Positions 44,164-53,698 of a stretch of DNA of 64,000 nt are shown one piece after another. Position numbers and translations under genes: made by a program. Numbering within the stretch: the stretch's first letter is position 1; every line of letters starts with the position of its first letter. This stretch comes from Chryseobacterium sp. SN22 (GTDB taxonomy: Bacteria > Bacteroidota > Bacteroidia > Flavobacteriales > Weeksellaceae), in the NCBI RefSeq assembly GCF_008329705.1, contig NZ_VTSX01000013.1:1-64000 (forward strand). Direction: 5' to 3'. Under the pieces are notes generated by a model. It did not search any database. It saw only the letters and a list, made by a program, of their open reading frames with translations, and was not told the origin of the DNA.

Positions 44164-46269
44164 TTATTTTTTAATCAGTTTAACCGACTGGCGGGTACCG
44201 TCCTTCATATGAACATCTACAATGTATACATCTGAAAGCAAATGATTTAACATCAGCTTAGATCCCGGTTTGACATTCTGCATAACCGATTTTCCCGAAG
44301 CATCGATAATGTCCAGACTGCTGATTAGTTCAGGCCTGTCGATCGTTACGATATCCGAAAAAGGATTCGGATAGATTTTGATTTTATCTTTAGCCCCTGC
44401 TTCTGATGTAGAAAGCATGGAATTTACAGTTGCTACAGCCATACTTCTTGATGATTCGCATTTGCTTCCGATTTTCCAGTCGTAAAAATAATAGTACAGA
44501 TTGGTTAGTGGCGTATTTGCAGGAGCTGCTGTTAAAGTACTTGCCTTTATATTTACTATATTCTGGACTGTATATGGGTATGGATAATTACCTGACACAT
44601 TCGACTCGAACAGTAAACCGGAAATTCCTGTAAAGCTGCGGAGGCGTAATTTATAATTTGTTCCCGGGAAAATCGGAAAGCCCAGTGTAACTACCTGTGG
44701 TACCGGAGCATTGTTTGGTGCACCCGTGACGTTTGCCGTTTTTGTATTGATAAGATTTCCGTTTGAGTCTAAAACATCGACGATAACGGTTCCGGAAGCT
44801 CCATTCGAACTTATCGGATAGACAGTGATGCTTTCCAGTACAAAATAATTCAGGGCATCAAAAAGAATACCCGTATTTATGGTTCCGACTCCGATATATC
44901 CGCCGGTAACATAAGATCTGGCAGCAGGAGTTCCCGTACTCCCTGAAAATGCACTTACATAATAATTCGTCGTTGTCGCCAATGCCGGGGTCGTGAACGG
45001 ATTTCCTGTGAATAAAAGATTACCTCCTGCGGGTGAATCGTACCAGCTGTAATTGGTACTTGAAGAAGGAACGGCAGTAAGGGTAGCCTGTTGGTTTGGA
45101 GAAACCGTTACTCCATTCACGGCAGGCTGAGCCGGCGGGTTACTGCAGGTTGTAGTAAACATGGCAATATCTGACGACCAAAGACTTATGTTCCCTGATC
45201 CACAGTTGGAGCGTACCCAGACGAAATACATGGTTAAAGGATTTATTCCGTTGATCTGATATGAGTTCCCTGAAAAATTTGAAACGGTAGGAGCTGTAGC
45301 GGCAGTAGGCGGTACAGGACTTGTACTGTAATAAATATCATATCCTGAAGGGGATGATGAAGAAGGAGCCCATGATACCGTTGCAGAAGATGAAGTAATA
45401 TTATTTACGGCAATATTGGTAGGAGTATAGCAGCTTGGCGGTGTCCAGGTGTACACCTGTCCCACCAAGGGCAGTCCCGGGTTAGGCCCTACCGTATTGA
45501 AAGTCTGTGAACTGTTGTTAGAAGTTCCTGCTGTGGAATTATAGAATTCAACGGCTGATGTATTGGTACGGTTGTTAAACTCTGTATTGGAGGCACCTCT
45601 TAGTCCTACTTCAACAGAGCCATTAACACTCGTGCTTCCGGCGAGGTAAGTGCCCGGATCATACACGATGTGAATTTTATTTGTTGTTTCTTCGAGCCTG
45701 ATCTGAAAAGAAAAAGAATAGACCGTAGTGGTTATAACGGATGAGTTAGGTCTGAATTCAGCCCACTGAATCACAAATTCACGGTTTGGGGCAGTTCCAG
45801 TGACGGCATACGACATTTTCCCGCTTCTGCCATTGATATCAAAAAAGCTGCTGATATCTTTTCCCCAGGCAGATATTGCTCCCTGATAGGCAGCAGTCCC
45901 GGAAATGGGATAGGTATACGTGGGAGATGGTGCAACAGAACCGAAAGTGATAAAACCGTTGGAAGAAACGTTGATGTCAGTAAATGAAGTTCCGTTAAAA
46001 TTAAAGGAAAACGGCAGTGCAACCGGAAATACGGCACTGTTGAGATTCAGCGCAGTGGTATTATCTGTTGCAGTAGCCAATACGGTTTCTCCGGAGATAG
46101 AAGTATAGGCGGCAGTGGATTGGGCAAAGGTATAAGCAACAATCTGAGCTTTGCAATTTTCGGCTGCCGGCAATACAAATACAGCCATTCCGATAATGAA
46201 TTTTAAAACAAGAATCCGGAATATATTTTTAATATTCAAATTCAGGGGTACGTGGTATAGTCTCTTCAT
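44164..46269 (-). CDS. Large secreted surface protein with FN3 domain and T9SS sorting domain (paralogue 1)
   Basis: Start chosen at the ATG at 46269, which gives a basic N-terminus and a hydrophobic segment ending AAENCKAQ; an upstream in-frame ATG at 46320 would add 17 residues. The 701-residue protein has a beta-rich domain with FNFNGTSFTDINVSSNGFI and GAISAWGKDISSFF near the start, an FN3-like domain at about residues 285-375 with CYTPTNIAVNNITSSSATVS, an Ig-like spacer with NYSWYDSPAGGNLLF, and a C-terminal type A signal KIYPNPFSDIVTID that ends RQSVKLIKK. It is likely exported and attached by the T9SS. It is a clear paralogue of the next gene. Confidence 0.88.
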   Translation of the reverse strand: MKRLYHVPLNLNIKNIFRILVLKFIIGMAVFVLPAAENCKAQIVAYTFAQSTAAYTSISGETVLATATDNTTALNLNSAVFPVALPFSFNFNGTSFTDINVSSNGFITFGSVAPSPTYTYPISGTAAYQGAISAWGKDISSFFDINGRSGKMSYAVTGTAPNREFVIQWAEFRPNSSVITTTVYSFSFQIRLEETTNKIHIVYDPGTYLAGSTSVNGSVEVGLRGASNTEFNNRTNTSAVEFYNSTAGTSNNSSQTFNTVGPNPGLPLVGQVYTWTPPSCYTPTNIAVNNITSSSATVSWAPSSSSPSGYDIYYSTSPVPPTAATAPTVSNFSGNSYQINGINPLTMYFVWVRSNCGSGNISLWSSDIAMFTTTCSNPPAQPAVNGVTVSPNQQATLTAVPSSSTNYSWYDSPAGGNLLFTGNPFTTPALATTTNYYVSAFSGSTGTPAARSYVTGGYIGVGTINTGILFDALNYFVLESITVYPISSNGASGTVIVDVLDSNGNLINTKTANVTGAPNNAPVPQVVTLGFPIFPGTNYKLRLRSFTGISGLLFESNVSGNYPYPYTVQNIVNIKASTLTAAPANTPLTNLYYYFYDWKIGSKCESSRSMAVATVNSMLSTSEAGAKDKIKIYPNPFSDIVTIDRPELISSLDIIDASGKSVMQNVKPGSKLMLNHLLSDVYIVDVHMKDGTRQSVKLIKK

Positions 46270-46312
46270 TTTTAATTTTTTTAGTTTCACGAAATTAGCT
46301 TTCGATTTTAAG

Positions 46313-46370
46313 AATATCAAGGAATACTATACCGGTTTTACAGAATATTCATGATTTCAGTAAGCGATTA
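46313..46370 (-). promoter_or_regulatory. Upstream block conserved between the two T9SS paralogues (copy 1)
   Basis: Plus-strand ACTATACCGG followed by TTTTACAGAATATTCATGAT recurs, with few changes, upstream of the second paralogue. It lies about 45-100 bp before the start. Conservation of a non-coding stretch suggests a shared promoter or operator. Confidence 0.5.
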
Positions 46371-46512
46371 TATTATTTAAATAATTGAATTTCAATACAT
46401 TAGATTCAAACCCTTCTGTTTTCAGTTTTGAGCTTTCTGTTCAGAATTATTATTAGATGCAGGCCATTGGTTTTCCGATCAGTGTCCGAATCAATGATTA
46501 TCCAAAACAAAA

Positions 46513-46540
46513 AAGCCGCCCGGACAAAAATCCGGACAGC
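46513..46540 (-). terminator. Terminator of the second T9SS paralogue
   Basis: GCCGCCCGGA and TCCGGACAGC pair around AAAA, with one mismatch, and T residues follow on the minus strand. Confidence 0.7.
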
Positions 46541-46561
46541 CCTTCCCAATATAATTTGCTT

Positions 46562-48697
46562 TTACTTTTTAATAAGTTTCACCGACTGGCGGGTACCGTC
46601 TTTCATAAGAATCTGTACAATATATGTTCCGGATGCCAGATGGCTCAGGGAAAGATTCTGCTCCGCCTTCACGTTTTGCATTACCAATTTTCCGGAAACA
46701 TCCAAAATGCTGAGGGAACCAATCAGCTCAGGCCTGTCTATCGTCACAGCATCGGCAAAAGGATTCGGATAGATTTTTACGGTATCTTTCCTGTTTTCTT
46801 CCGATGTCGAAAGTGTGGAATCCACCGTTACTGTAACAGGACTTCTGGCCGACTCGCATTTATTGCCTACTTTCCAGTCATAAAAATAATAATAAAGACC
46901 GGTGTTGGCCGTGTTGGCAGGAGCCGCGGTTAAAGTGGCATATTTTATATCTATTAAATTCTGAACACTGTAAGGATATCCGAAGTAGCCGGCATTTGAA
47001 TTCGATTCATACAATAACCCGTCTATACCGGTAAAGCCGCGGGGACGCAATTTGTAATTGGTTCCCGGGAAAATCGGGAAATCGAGATTGATGACCTGCT
47101 CTACAGGGGCCGAAACGGGAGCACCAACTACATTCACCGTCTTTGTATTGACGATAACGCCATTGGAATCGATAACGTCAATGGTTAAAGTTCCTGAAGA
47201 ATTGGTCGTACTGAGAGGATAAACGGTTACACTCTCCAATACCAGATAGCTCAAAGCATCGAAAACCATCCCGAAATTAGTGGTTCCTGAACCGCTAAAA
47301 GCACCTCCGTTGGTATAAATCGGCCTTCCTGTCTGGATTCCGGAATTTCCCGTAAACGTGCTTACATAATAGTTGGTTGTGGCCGTTAATGCAGGTGTTG
47401 TAAAAGGATTTCCCGTAAACATCAGGTTGCCCCCGGTTGGAGAATCATACCAGCTGTAATTGGCGGATGATGACGGATTGGCGGTAAGAATGGCCTGATG
47501 GTTCGGATAGATAGTTGTTCCATTCACAGCAGGAGCAGCGGGAGGATTGCTGCATTTCGTGGTGAATACCATGGTATCCAGTGACCATAAACTCACATTT
47601 CCGCTGCCGCAGTTTGAGCGCACCCACGCATAATAAGTGGTTAACGGATTTAAGTTGTTTATCTGATAGGAAGTCCCCGGAACATTCGAAACGGTTGGAG
47701 CCGTCGAAGAGGTTGGAGCCGTAGGGCTGCTACTGTAATAAATATCGTATCCTCCCGGTGATGACGCAGAAGTGTTCCATGATAAATTTGCAGAAACCGA
47801 TGTAAGATTATTTACGGCAATACCGGTCGGGGTGTAACAACTTGGCGGCGTCCACGTGTAAACAAGATCTGCCGGCGGCATTCCGGGTAATGTACCCACC
47901 GTATTAAACGCCTGTGCCGAATTATTGGCGGTTCCTGCTCCGGAAGTTGTGAATCCGGAAGTTGTCGGATTTATACGGTTGTTGAATTCGGCACTGGAAG
48001 TACCTCTTAGTCCTATTTCAGCGGTACCGTTTACCGTCGTGCTTCCGGCCAGATAAGATCCCTGGTCATAGGCCATCTTAATGACATTGGAAGTTTCCTT
48101 TAATCTGATCTGAAAAGAAAATGAATACACATTGGTCGTTACCGAGGTGGCATTCGGTCTGAAGTTCGTCCACTGGATAATGAATTCCCTGTTAGGAGCA
48201 CTTCCCATAACGCCGTATGAGATCTTTCCTGTCTTTCCGCTTATATTATAAAAACTTGAAATATCCCGTCCCCATGCAGATATTGCACCCTGATACGATG
48301 TATTCCCCGAAATGGGGTTGGTATAAAAGGGAGACGGTGCAACAGAACCAAAAGTAATAAATCCGTTGGAAGAAACATTAAGGGAAGTATAGGAAGTCCC
48401 GTTAAAGCTGAAAGCAAAAGGTATATTAACTGCAGCAACCACACTGTTGAGGTTCAGCGTTGCAGTATTATCTGTTGCTACAGCCAATACTGTTTCGTTG
48501 GCAACAGGCGTATAAACAGAAGTGGATTGCGAAAAGTTGTAGGCTATAATCTGTGCCTTACAGTTTTGATCCGGCAACAATAAAAAGGGGGTTAGAACCA
48601 TCAGAAATTTAAAAATGGAAAGTCTGTTTTCTTTTCCGGGATTTCTTTCAACTGTACTCAATTTTAACGGTTTGTTAAAGAGATAGAGTTTCTTCAT
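46562..48697 (-). CDS. Large secreted surface protein with FN3 domain and T9SS sorting domain (paralogue 2)
   Basis: The 711-residue protein matches paralogue 1 over nearly its full length: an N-terminal signal ending DQNCKAQ, FSFNGTSYTSLNVSSNGFI, GAISAWGRDISSFYN, an FN3-like domain with CYTPTGIAVNNLTSVSANLS, an Ig-like NYSWYDSPTGGNLMF, and a C-terminal type A signal KIYPNPFADAVTID ending RQSVKLIKK. Both must come from a tandem duplication. The first 40 residues form a longer N-terminal extension before the hydrophobic segment. It lies 138 bp after a TPR membrane protein gene on the same strand. Confidence 0.88.
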   Translation of the reverse strand: MKKLYLFNKPLKLSTVERNPGKENRLSIFKFLMVLTPFLLLPDQNCKAQIIAYNFSQSTSVYTPVANETVLAVATDNTATLNLNSVVAAVNIPFAFSFNGTSYTSLNVSSNGFITFGSVAPSPFYTNPISGNTSYQGAISAWGRDISSFYNISGKTGKISYGVMGSAPNREFIIQWTNFRPNATSVTTNVYSFSFQIRLKETSNVIKMAYDQGSYLAGSTTVNGTAEIGLRGTSSAEFNNRINPTTSGFTTSGAGTANNSAQAFNTVGTLPGMPPADLVYTWTPPSCYTPTGIAVNNLTSVSANLSWNTSASSPGGYDIYYSSSPTAPTSSTAPTVSNVPGTSYQINNLNPLTTYYAWVRSNCGSGNVSLWSLDTMVFTTKCSNPPAAPAVNGTTIYPNHQAILTANPSSSANYSWYDSPTGGNLMFTGNPFTTPALTATTNYYVSTFTGNSGIQTGRPIYTNGGAFSGSGTTNFGMVFDALSYLVLESVTVYPLSTTNSSGTLTIDVIDSNGVIVNTKTVNVVGAPVSAPVEQVINLDFPIFPGTNYKLRPRGFTGIDGLLYESNSNAGYFGYPYSVQNLIDIKYATLTAAPANTANTGLYYYFYDWKVGNKCESARSPVTVTVDSTLSTSEENRKDTVKIYPNPFADAVTIDRPELIGSLSILDVSGKLVMQNVKAEQNLSLSHLASGTYIVQILMKDGTRQSVKLIKK

Positions 48698-48742
48698 TTT
48701 CGTAAATATTTAGTCCTACGAAAATAATTGTCCACTTTACAA

Positions 48743-48800
48743 AAATCAAGAAAAACTATACCGTTTTTACAGAATATTCATGATTCCGGTAAGCAGATAA
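48743..48800 (-). promoter_or_regulatory. Upstream block conserved between the two T9SS paralogues (copy 2)
   Basis: Plus-strand ACTATACCG followed by TTTTTACAGAATATTCATGA matches copy 1 (46313-46370). It lies about 45-100 bp before the start of paralogue 2 and after the TPR gene. Confidence 0.5.
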
Positions 48801-48835
48801 ATTATTTAACTATCTGGTTCTAAATACGAAATGAC

Positions 48836-49966
48836 TCAATAAACTTCTTTTCTTAAATTTCTGTATTTTCTGCTCAATTCCGTGGTCTTTTTTATCAGAA
48901 ACAGGATAATAGGCAGGAAAATCAGCAGGATAATACCTGTTAACAAAAAATATTTCCGGTCGGTTTCCTTTTTCTTTATCATATACTCCTGGCCTTCCTG
49001 CTGTATCAGTTTATTAACCAGATCCGCCGCCATCTGATTGTATTTGCTCGCACGGCTGATGTACAGATTCTGATAGTAATCGTGCTTTTCGACATCATTC
49101 TTTTTTAAGAAATTGTCGGCTAAAAGTTTATAAACGTCATTTTCGATCTCTTTTTTTATCTGAATATTTTTTTTATCATTTAATATGCCGAAGAGAATGG
49201 TATTGGAACGTTCAGGATCATTCTGCACGGAATATACCTTGGCTTCTGCAAGAGCGGAAGTTGCTTCCAGTCTTTCAATGAATAAAGATGGATATTTCTT
49301 TGAAGCGGGCCCTATGTCTGTCTTTGCCAATGCAAAGTTCTGTTTTGCCAGGCTGAAACGCTTTTGGTCAATAAGTGCCCACCCTTTATTAATATATGCA
49401 AATTTAATATTGATCCCGGCTACCGGCTCTTTGGATATAAGGTATTGATGGATGGCTTTGTCAAAATAAGACAACGCAATATTTCCGTCCATATTGCTGA
49501 AGTAGTTCATGGCTTTAAGATAATATATATTTCCGCGGACAATGCTGTTCATCGAGTCCGGAACAGCGGGAGAAGACAGCAGCTTCTCGGCCTGATCCAG
49601 ATTCGTGCGTAATTTTTCATTCAGCTGTATGGACTGGTAGGTATTTCCTATCAGCGTCAGGGCCTTGATTTTTGTAATAACATCACTTTCTTCAGTGGCA
49701 TTCTCCAGCGTCAGGTTTCCATATTTTATAACGTCGAGCGGTCTTTCCATTACGTTGGACGTATTGGCAAGAACAAACAGGCTCCTTACCTTGTTTTTAT
49801 GATTTAACGAATGTTCTTTCAGCAAAGCCTGGGCGAGATCAAATGACTTCTGAGGATTTGAAAGCGTTAATTTTTCAGCCCGGACCACCATTTTATCCTC
49901 TGCCGGATCATCCGCCCTGCAGGAAAAGCACAAAAACAACAATACGATAAAGATCGGTAGCTTCAT
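48836..49966 (-). CDS. TPR-type membrane protein without HTH
   Basis: The 376-residue protein has a lipoprotein-like or signal sequence with LLFLCFSCRADDP, then helical repeats that fit tetratricopeptide repeats (about residues 30-310), and a single transmembrane helix near residue 340 (LLTGIILLIFLPIILFLI) followed by a short basic tail. The order TPR-TM is the same as in the AraC-type protein just upstream, but the DNA-binding domain is missing, and the end is only about 20 residues after the helix. It overlaps the upstream gene by 4 bp and is very likely co-expressed with it. It could be a sensor partner. Confidence 0.78.
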   Translation of the reverse strand: MKLPIFIVLLFLCFSCRADDPAEDKMVVRAEKLTLSNPQKSFDLAQALLKEHSLNHKNKVRSLFVLANTSNVMERPLDVIKYGNLTLENATEESDVITKIKALTLIGNTYQSIQLNEKLRTNLDQAEKLLSSPAVPDSMNSIVRGNIYYLKAMNYFSNMDGNIALSYFDKAIHQYLISKEPVAGINIKFAYINKGWALIDQKRFSLAKQNFALAKTDIGPASKKYPSLFIERLEATSALAEAKVYSVQNDPERSNTILFGILNDKKNIQIKKEIENDVYKLLADNFLKKNDVEKHDYYQNLYISRASKYNQMAADLVNKLIQQEGQEYMIKKKETDRKYFLLTGIILLIFLPIILFLIKKTTELSRKYRNLRKEVY

Positions 49967-51399
49967 TCTTCTTTATGATTTAACAGTTGGATATAATGGG
50001 CCGGCGATATGCCGTTCACGGTCTTAAATGCTGCGGCAAAAGCACTGTGTGTGGAAAAGCCGCTCTCTTCTGCAAGATATTTAATTTTATAATTCCTGTA
50101 TACATTGCTCTCTTTTAATTTACAGGTAATATAATTGATTCTCAATTCGTTGATGTAGGCATTGAAATTTTTTTGCTTATGCTTATTGATGATTTCCGAT
50201 AAATATTTGGTATTGGTATCCAGTTTTTTGGCAAGGCTCTGAAGGGAAATATCAGGACTGATGCAATCATTCGTTTTCTCAAAATCCTGTAACTTCTGTA
50301 TAAGCAGGGTCTCCGTTTTCTCAGGGATGGCCTGAGGCTGAACTGTCTTTTTATCCTGTTTAAGCCTCAGCTTGACGGTGAAATTTTCATATTCCTCAAT
50401 TCTTGTCCTGATCTGTAAGAGTCTTGCCACGAGAAAAATAACCAGCAGTACGGCAATGCCCAAAACAGAGAATAAAATATATCGCCGGGTAATTATTGAT
50501 GAATCCAGCTCATTTCTGTAATTTTCTTCCAGTATACCGAACCATTTGTTCTTGGCTGAAAAAGCAACCCTGTCGATGGTAATGAACAAAGCTTCTTTTT
50601 TCTGTACGGCTTCTTTATAATCACGCTGCTGACCAGTTTTCGAGTAATAAGTCACCAGCAGATCATAATACCGGTATTTCAGGTATACATTCGTACTTTG
50701 TTCCAGAATTTCTTTAGGAAGCTCTTCTATTAATATACCCGCCTCTTTAGCCTTATTGTTTTTCAGCAGATATTTGGCATACAGAATTTTAAAGGCCGGA
50801 TCGTTTTGATAAAAGGTTATGACCCGGTTTAGAAAATCCTGATACTGAAGACCGGGATCATGCCGGGCCAGATATTCCGAAAGGTTAAGCATATTCTCCC
50901 GCTGTATTGCAGGATGATGAGACTTCATTTCTTTCAGAACCGCCGACAGTTCCGAAGAACCGGCACGCTTTCCTTTGCCGGCTAAGCGGCTAAGCACCTG
51001 CCCTATCTTTTCGGAAAACCGGTAATCGCTGTTTTCCCGCATATCTTCCGGAGAAAATGTATCTTTAATGTTGAATGAATACAGGATGTTTCTTCTTAAA
51101 ATGATCAGACCGGGGGAAAAATGCTCATGCTCTTTCGAGATCATTTTCAAGGCATCCGTCAGATTGTTCTGATAATAAAGCGACTTGGCCCGCAGATACG
51201 TCAGCCGGCCTGATTCTTCATTATCCAGCGTAAAATTCTTTTCGATATAATCCAGCACTTCCATTGTCCGTTCCGGAGACATGACGATCTCACTGCCCGC
51301 CTTTCTGAAAAGCTCATTCTTCTCCGGATTTCCGGTCCCGGCCAGGATAAGAGCATATACCGCGATAAAAATTATAGAAAAGAATTTAGACACTACCAC
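49963..51399 (-). CDS. AraC-family regulator with periplasmic TPR domain and one TM helix
   Basis: The 478-residue protein has an N-terminal signal/anchor (residues 1-22), TPR-like helical repeats (about 30-290), a transmembrane helix near residue 310 (YILFSVLGIAVLLVIFLVA), and a C-terminal AraC domain with LAKKLDTNTKYLSEIINKHK and YLAEESGFSTHSAFAAAFK, the two HTH motifs. This arrangement is common in Flavobacteriia and would let a periplasmic signal control transcription. Likely targets are the TPR and T9SS genes downstream, or the RiPP cluster upstream, neither proven. Confidence 0.85.
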   Translation of the reverse strand: MVVSKFFSIIFIAVYALILAGTGNPEKNELFRKAGSEIVMSPERTMEVLDYIEKNFTLDNEESGRLTYLRAKSLYYQNNLTDALKMISKEHEHFSPGLIILRRNILYSFNIKDTFSPEDMRENSDYRFSEKIGQVLSRLAGKGKRAGSSELSAVLKEMKSHHPAIQRENMLNLSEYLARHDPGLQYQDFLNRVITFYQNDPAFKILYAKYLLKNNKAKEAGILIEELPKEILEQSTNVYLKYRYYDLLVTYYSKTGQQRDYKEAVQKKEALFITIDRVAFSAKNKWFGILEENYRNELDSSIITRRYILFSVLGIAVLLVIFLVARLLQIRTRIEEYENFTVKLRLKQDKKTVQPQAIPEKTETLLIQKLQDFEKTNDCISPDISLQSLAKKLDTNTKYLSEIINKHKQKNFNAYINELRINYITCKLKESNVYRNYKIKYLAEESGFSTHSAFAAAFKTVNGISPAHYIQLLNHKEE

Positions 51400-51621
51400 A
51401 TTTTAGATGATAAAATTAAGTTTATTTTTAGATAATCATCTTTAATCTTTGAAAAAATGATGGGAAAAATTAAGTTTTCTTAATAAATCATGTGAAAATT
51501 CAGCTATTTTGAATATTTATAAAAGATTACCATATCAAGTTGAACAACAGCAACAATGATGGAATTTAAAATAAATGATCTGAAAAAACATTTCAGATCA
51601 ACCATACAATTATGAAAAAAT

Positions 51622-51654
51622 AAACCTTCAACGCTCTAAAAGCCCTGAAGGTTT
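51622..51654 (-). terminator. Terminator of the graspetide operon
   Basis: AAACCTTCA (51622-51630) pairs with TGAAGGTTT (51646-51654). On the minus strand the stem is followed by ATTTTTT. It lies just after the stop codon of the MvdD-like gene. Confidence 0.85.
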
Positions 51655-51667
51655 AGGAAATATCAAT

Positions 51668-52672
51668 TTATGCCAAAACCATATTATTTCTTCTCGGAGC
51701 CTTATCACAAAGCAGATCAGCAATGCTTTTTGAGATCTGGTTGCCTTCCGTAAGGTTGTCCAGCCAGAAAAATTCTCCGGCGGCATTGATTTCGATAAAA
51801 TAATAGTCGTCTTCCGGGGAAACAATCATATCGATTGCTCCGTAATCTACGTGATAAACATCCAGAAGCTCCAGTAATTTCGCTTCGATGTCCGCAGGAA
51901 GTTCTGTCGGGATCCACTTGTCAATCAGGTTGACTCCGTCTTTCCTCCAGTCAACTTTTGCCTTTTCCGACTGTTGGGAATCGATTTCGAAAGCATAGAC
52001 ATCACGTCCGACAATAGTTATGCGGAGCTCTTTTTTCTTTTCGATTTTTTTCTGGAACTGCATCGGGCAGTATAAAAGCGCATCCAGTTCCTCAAGCTTT
52101 TCTTCACTGATGACATTGGTGAACACTACATTTTCTACCCCGTCTTCATAAATCGCAAAACCGGTCTGCATTTTGGCAATTACATTCTGGTGTTTCAGCA
52201 CAAACTGCCTGGCTTCTTCAGGATTATTGGTGATGCAGGTGGCCGGAATTTTAAGTCCGATCTTATCTGCAATTTTCAGCTGTTCCTCTTTGCTGTCCAG
52301 CCTCCGGTATACACTTGGCTTTCCTAATGAGTACACATCGGCAGATTCAAAAAACCCGAAAAGCGTATTTCGGATCTCTCCCAGCGCAGCACCCAGGAAT
52401 TTTCCTTCAATCTCTTCTTTCAGGCCGTTTGCCATATTGTAAGCCCTCCTGTACCAGATGGCTGATATGTTATCCAAACGGTATTTCTTTTCCGGGGTCT
52501 CAAGAATGGTGATCCATTCCCCATCTTCGAAACGTGTTGAAAGCTTATTCTGCAGAGGGTAAAGATCAACATCAAAACGAATGACTTCACATTCGTTTTT
52601 ATCAATATATTCCGTTACTTTTTCAATAGAAAAGTTATCCCCGGTATGGGTGATGATTAAAATTTTATTCAT
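51668..52672 (-). CDS. MvdD/MdnC-like ATP-grasp graspetide macrocyclase (ester-forming type)
   Basis: The 334-residue protein follows MdnC/MvdD along its length: ILIITHTGDNFSIEKV at the start, ISAIWYRRAYNMANGL, LLYCPMQFQKKIEKKKELRI, DYGAIDMIVSPEDDYYFIEI and a final NAAGEFFWLDNLTEGNQISK. The family uses ATP to activate Asp or Glu side chains of a precursor peptide and close esters with Thr or Ser. It probably installs the omega-esters of the four precursors encoded upstream. It overlaps the MvdC-like gene by 8 bp. The hairpin at 51622 follows it. Confidence 0.92.
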   Translation of the reverse strand: MNKILIITHTGDNFSIEKVTEYIDKNECEVIRFDVDLYPLQNKLSTRFEDGEWITILETPEKKYRLDNISAIWYRRAYNMANGLKEEIEGKFLGAALGEIRNTLFGFFESADVYSLGKPSVYRRLDSKEEQLKIADKIGLKIPATCITNNPEEARQFVLKHQNVIAKMQTGFAIYEDGVENVVFTNVISEEKLEELDALLYCPMQFQKKIEKKKELRITIVGRDVYAFEIDSQQSEKAKVDWRKDGVNLIDKWIPTELPADIEAKLLELLDVYHVDYGAIDMIVSPEDDYYFIEINAAGEFFWLDNLTEGNQISKSIADLLCDKAPRRNNMVLA

Positions 52673-53621
52673 TGGTTTTCATTCTTTTTATAAGGTTATC
52701 GGCAATCCTTTCTGCAATGGGAAACCCAAGTTCTTTCTGCAGCATGCCCCATTCTCCCTGGGAATTCACTTCCAGGAAATAATAATTCCCATCTCTGCTT
52801 TTGATCATGTCGATGGCTCCGATATACAGGTCCATTTCCTTCATCATGGAAGTAAGATTTGCTTTAATACTTTCAGGCAATGCATATCTGGACCAGAAAT
52901 AATCTCCCTGGGCAACCCGCCAGTCCGTATGTTCACTGTTGTTTATTTTTCCTGTAAAAAATTCTCCGTCCAGATAAACGATTCTTAATTCGTATTCTTT
53001 TTCAATATAAGGCTGAAAAATCATCGGGCAGTATTCGATATCGCCGATATATTCCAGGGAATCTTCATCAATGATGTGGGTCGAAAGAAGATTTTCCCCG
53101 CCCATCGATTTTGAAATAGCCCCGTGAAGTTTGGCGATCATCTTTCCGCTGCAGCTTTGGCGGAAGAATTCCGTTATTTTCTCCGGATCATTGGAAAAAA
53201 TAGTCTGCGGAACGGTCAGATTATGCTTTTTAGCCAGCTTTAGCTGATGGATTTTATTGCCGTCGATTTTATTTTCATTCTGTAGCGGATTGATCCAGGG
53301 AACATGTTCCAACAAGGTGAGAAGATTGTAACGGAGACTTGCATATTCTTTCAGGAAAATTTTAGCATAGGTTTCATCCAGCTCTTCCGGAATAGAAATT
53401 CCCCAGGACTTGCGGTGCCAGACCGCTTTTACCGTTCTGGAATCCAAGGTATTTCCGGATTCATCCGTCAGTAAAAAAAAATCTTCCTGAATACTGATTT
53501 TCTGAAGATGATTCAAACGGTCCGAATTCAATCTGAAATAAGGAATATTCTTCGTGTTCAAATAATTAAAAAAAAGATCGATGTTGTAAAAATCCTGAGA
53601 GTGGGTGATGCAGAGAATCAT
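52665..53621 (-). CDS. MvdC/MdnB-like ATP-grasp graspetide macrocyclase (amide-forming type)
   Basis: The 318-residue protein matches MdnB/MvdC at key points: ILCITHSQDFYNIDLFFNYL, VKAVWHRKSWGISI, YCPMIFQPYIEKEYELRIVY, and the end FLEVNSQGEWGMLQKELGFP, where EVN-x-x-GEWGM is diagnostic. In microviridin systems this enzyme closes the omega-amide between Lys and Glu or Asp after the esters are made. Three of the four precursors here keep a suitable Lys. Its 3-prime end overlaps the MvdD-like gene by 8 bp. A hairpin with U-tract lies between it and the last precursor gene. Confidence 0.92.
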   Translation of the reverse strand: MILCITHSQDFYNIDLFFNYLNTKNIPYFRLNSDRLNHLQKISIQEDFFLLTDESGNTLDSRTVKAVWHRKSWGISIPEELDETYAKIFLKEYASLRYNLLTLLEHVPWINPLQNENKIDGNKIHQLKLAKKHNLTVPQTIFSNDPEKITEFFRQSCSGKMIAKLHGAISKSMGGENLLSTHIIDEDSLEYIGDIEYCPMIFQPYIEKEYELRIVYLDGEFFTGKINNSEHTDWRVAQGDYFWSRYALPESIKANLTSMMKEMDLYIGAIDMIKSRDGNYYFLEVNSQGEWGMLQKELGFPIAERIADNLIKRMKTNE

Positions 53622-53641
53622 GTAGCCGTTTTTATTAAAAA

Positions 53642-53666
53642 GGGAAACTTAGAATGTAAGTTTCCC
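53642..53666 (-). terminator. Intercistronic hairpin between precursor and enzyme genes
   Basis: GGGAAACTT (53642-53650) pairs with AAGTTTCCC (53658-53666) around AGAATGT. On the minus strand it is followed by CCCTTTTTAAT-like bases. It lies 33 bp after the last precursor and 21 bp before the MvdC-like start, and may act as a partial terminator or an mRNA-stabilising stem. Confidence 0.7.
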
Positions 53667-53698
53667 CGATATAATTTGTAAATATATACTGAAATATA

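Noticed and set aside
46428-46933. Plus-strand frames over the end of the second T9SS paralogue
   Set aside because: They are antisense to a well-supported coding region and have no family features.
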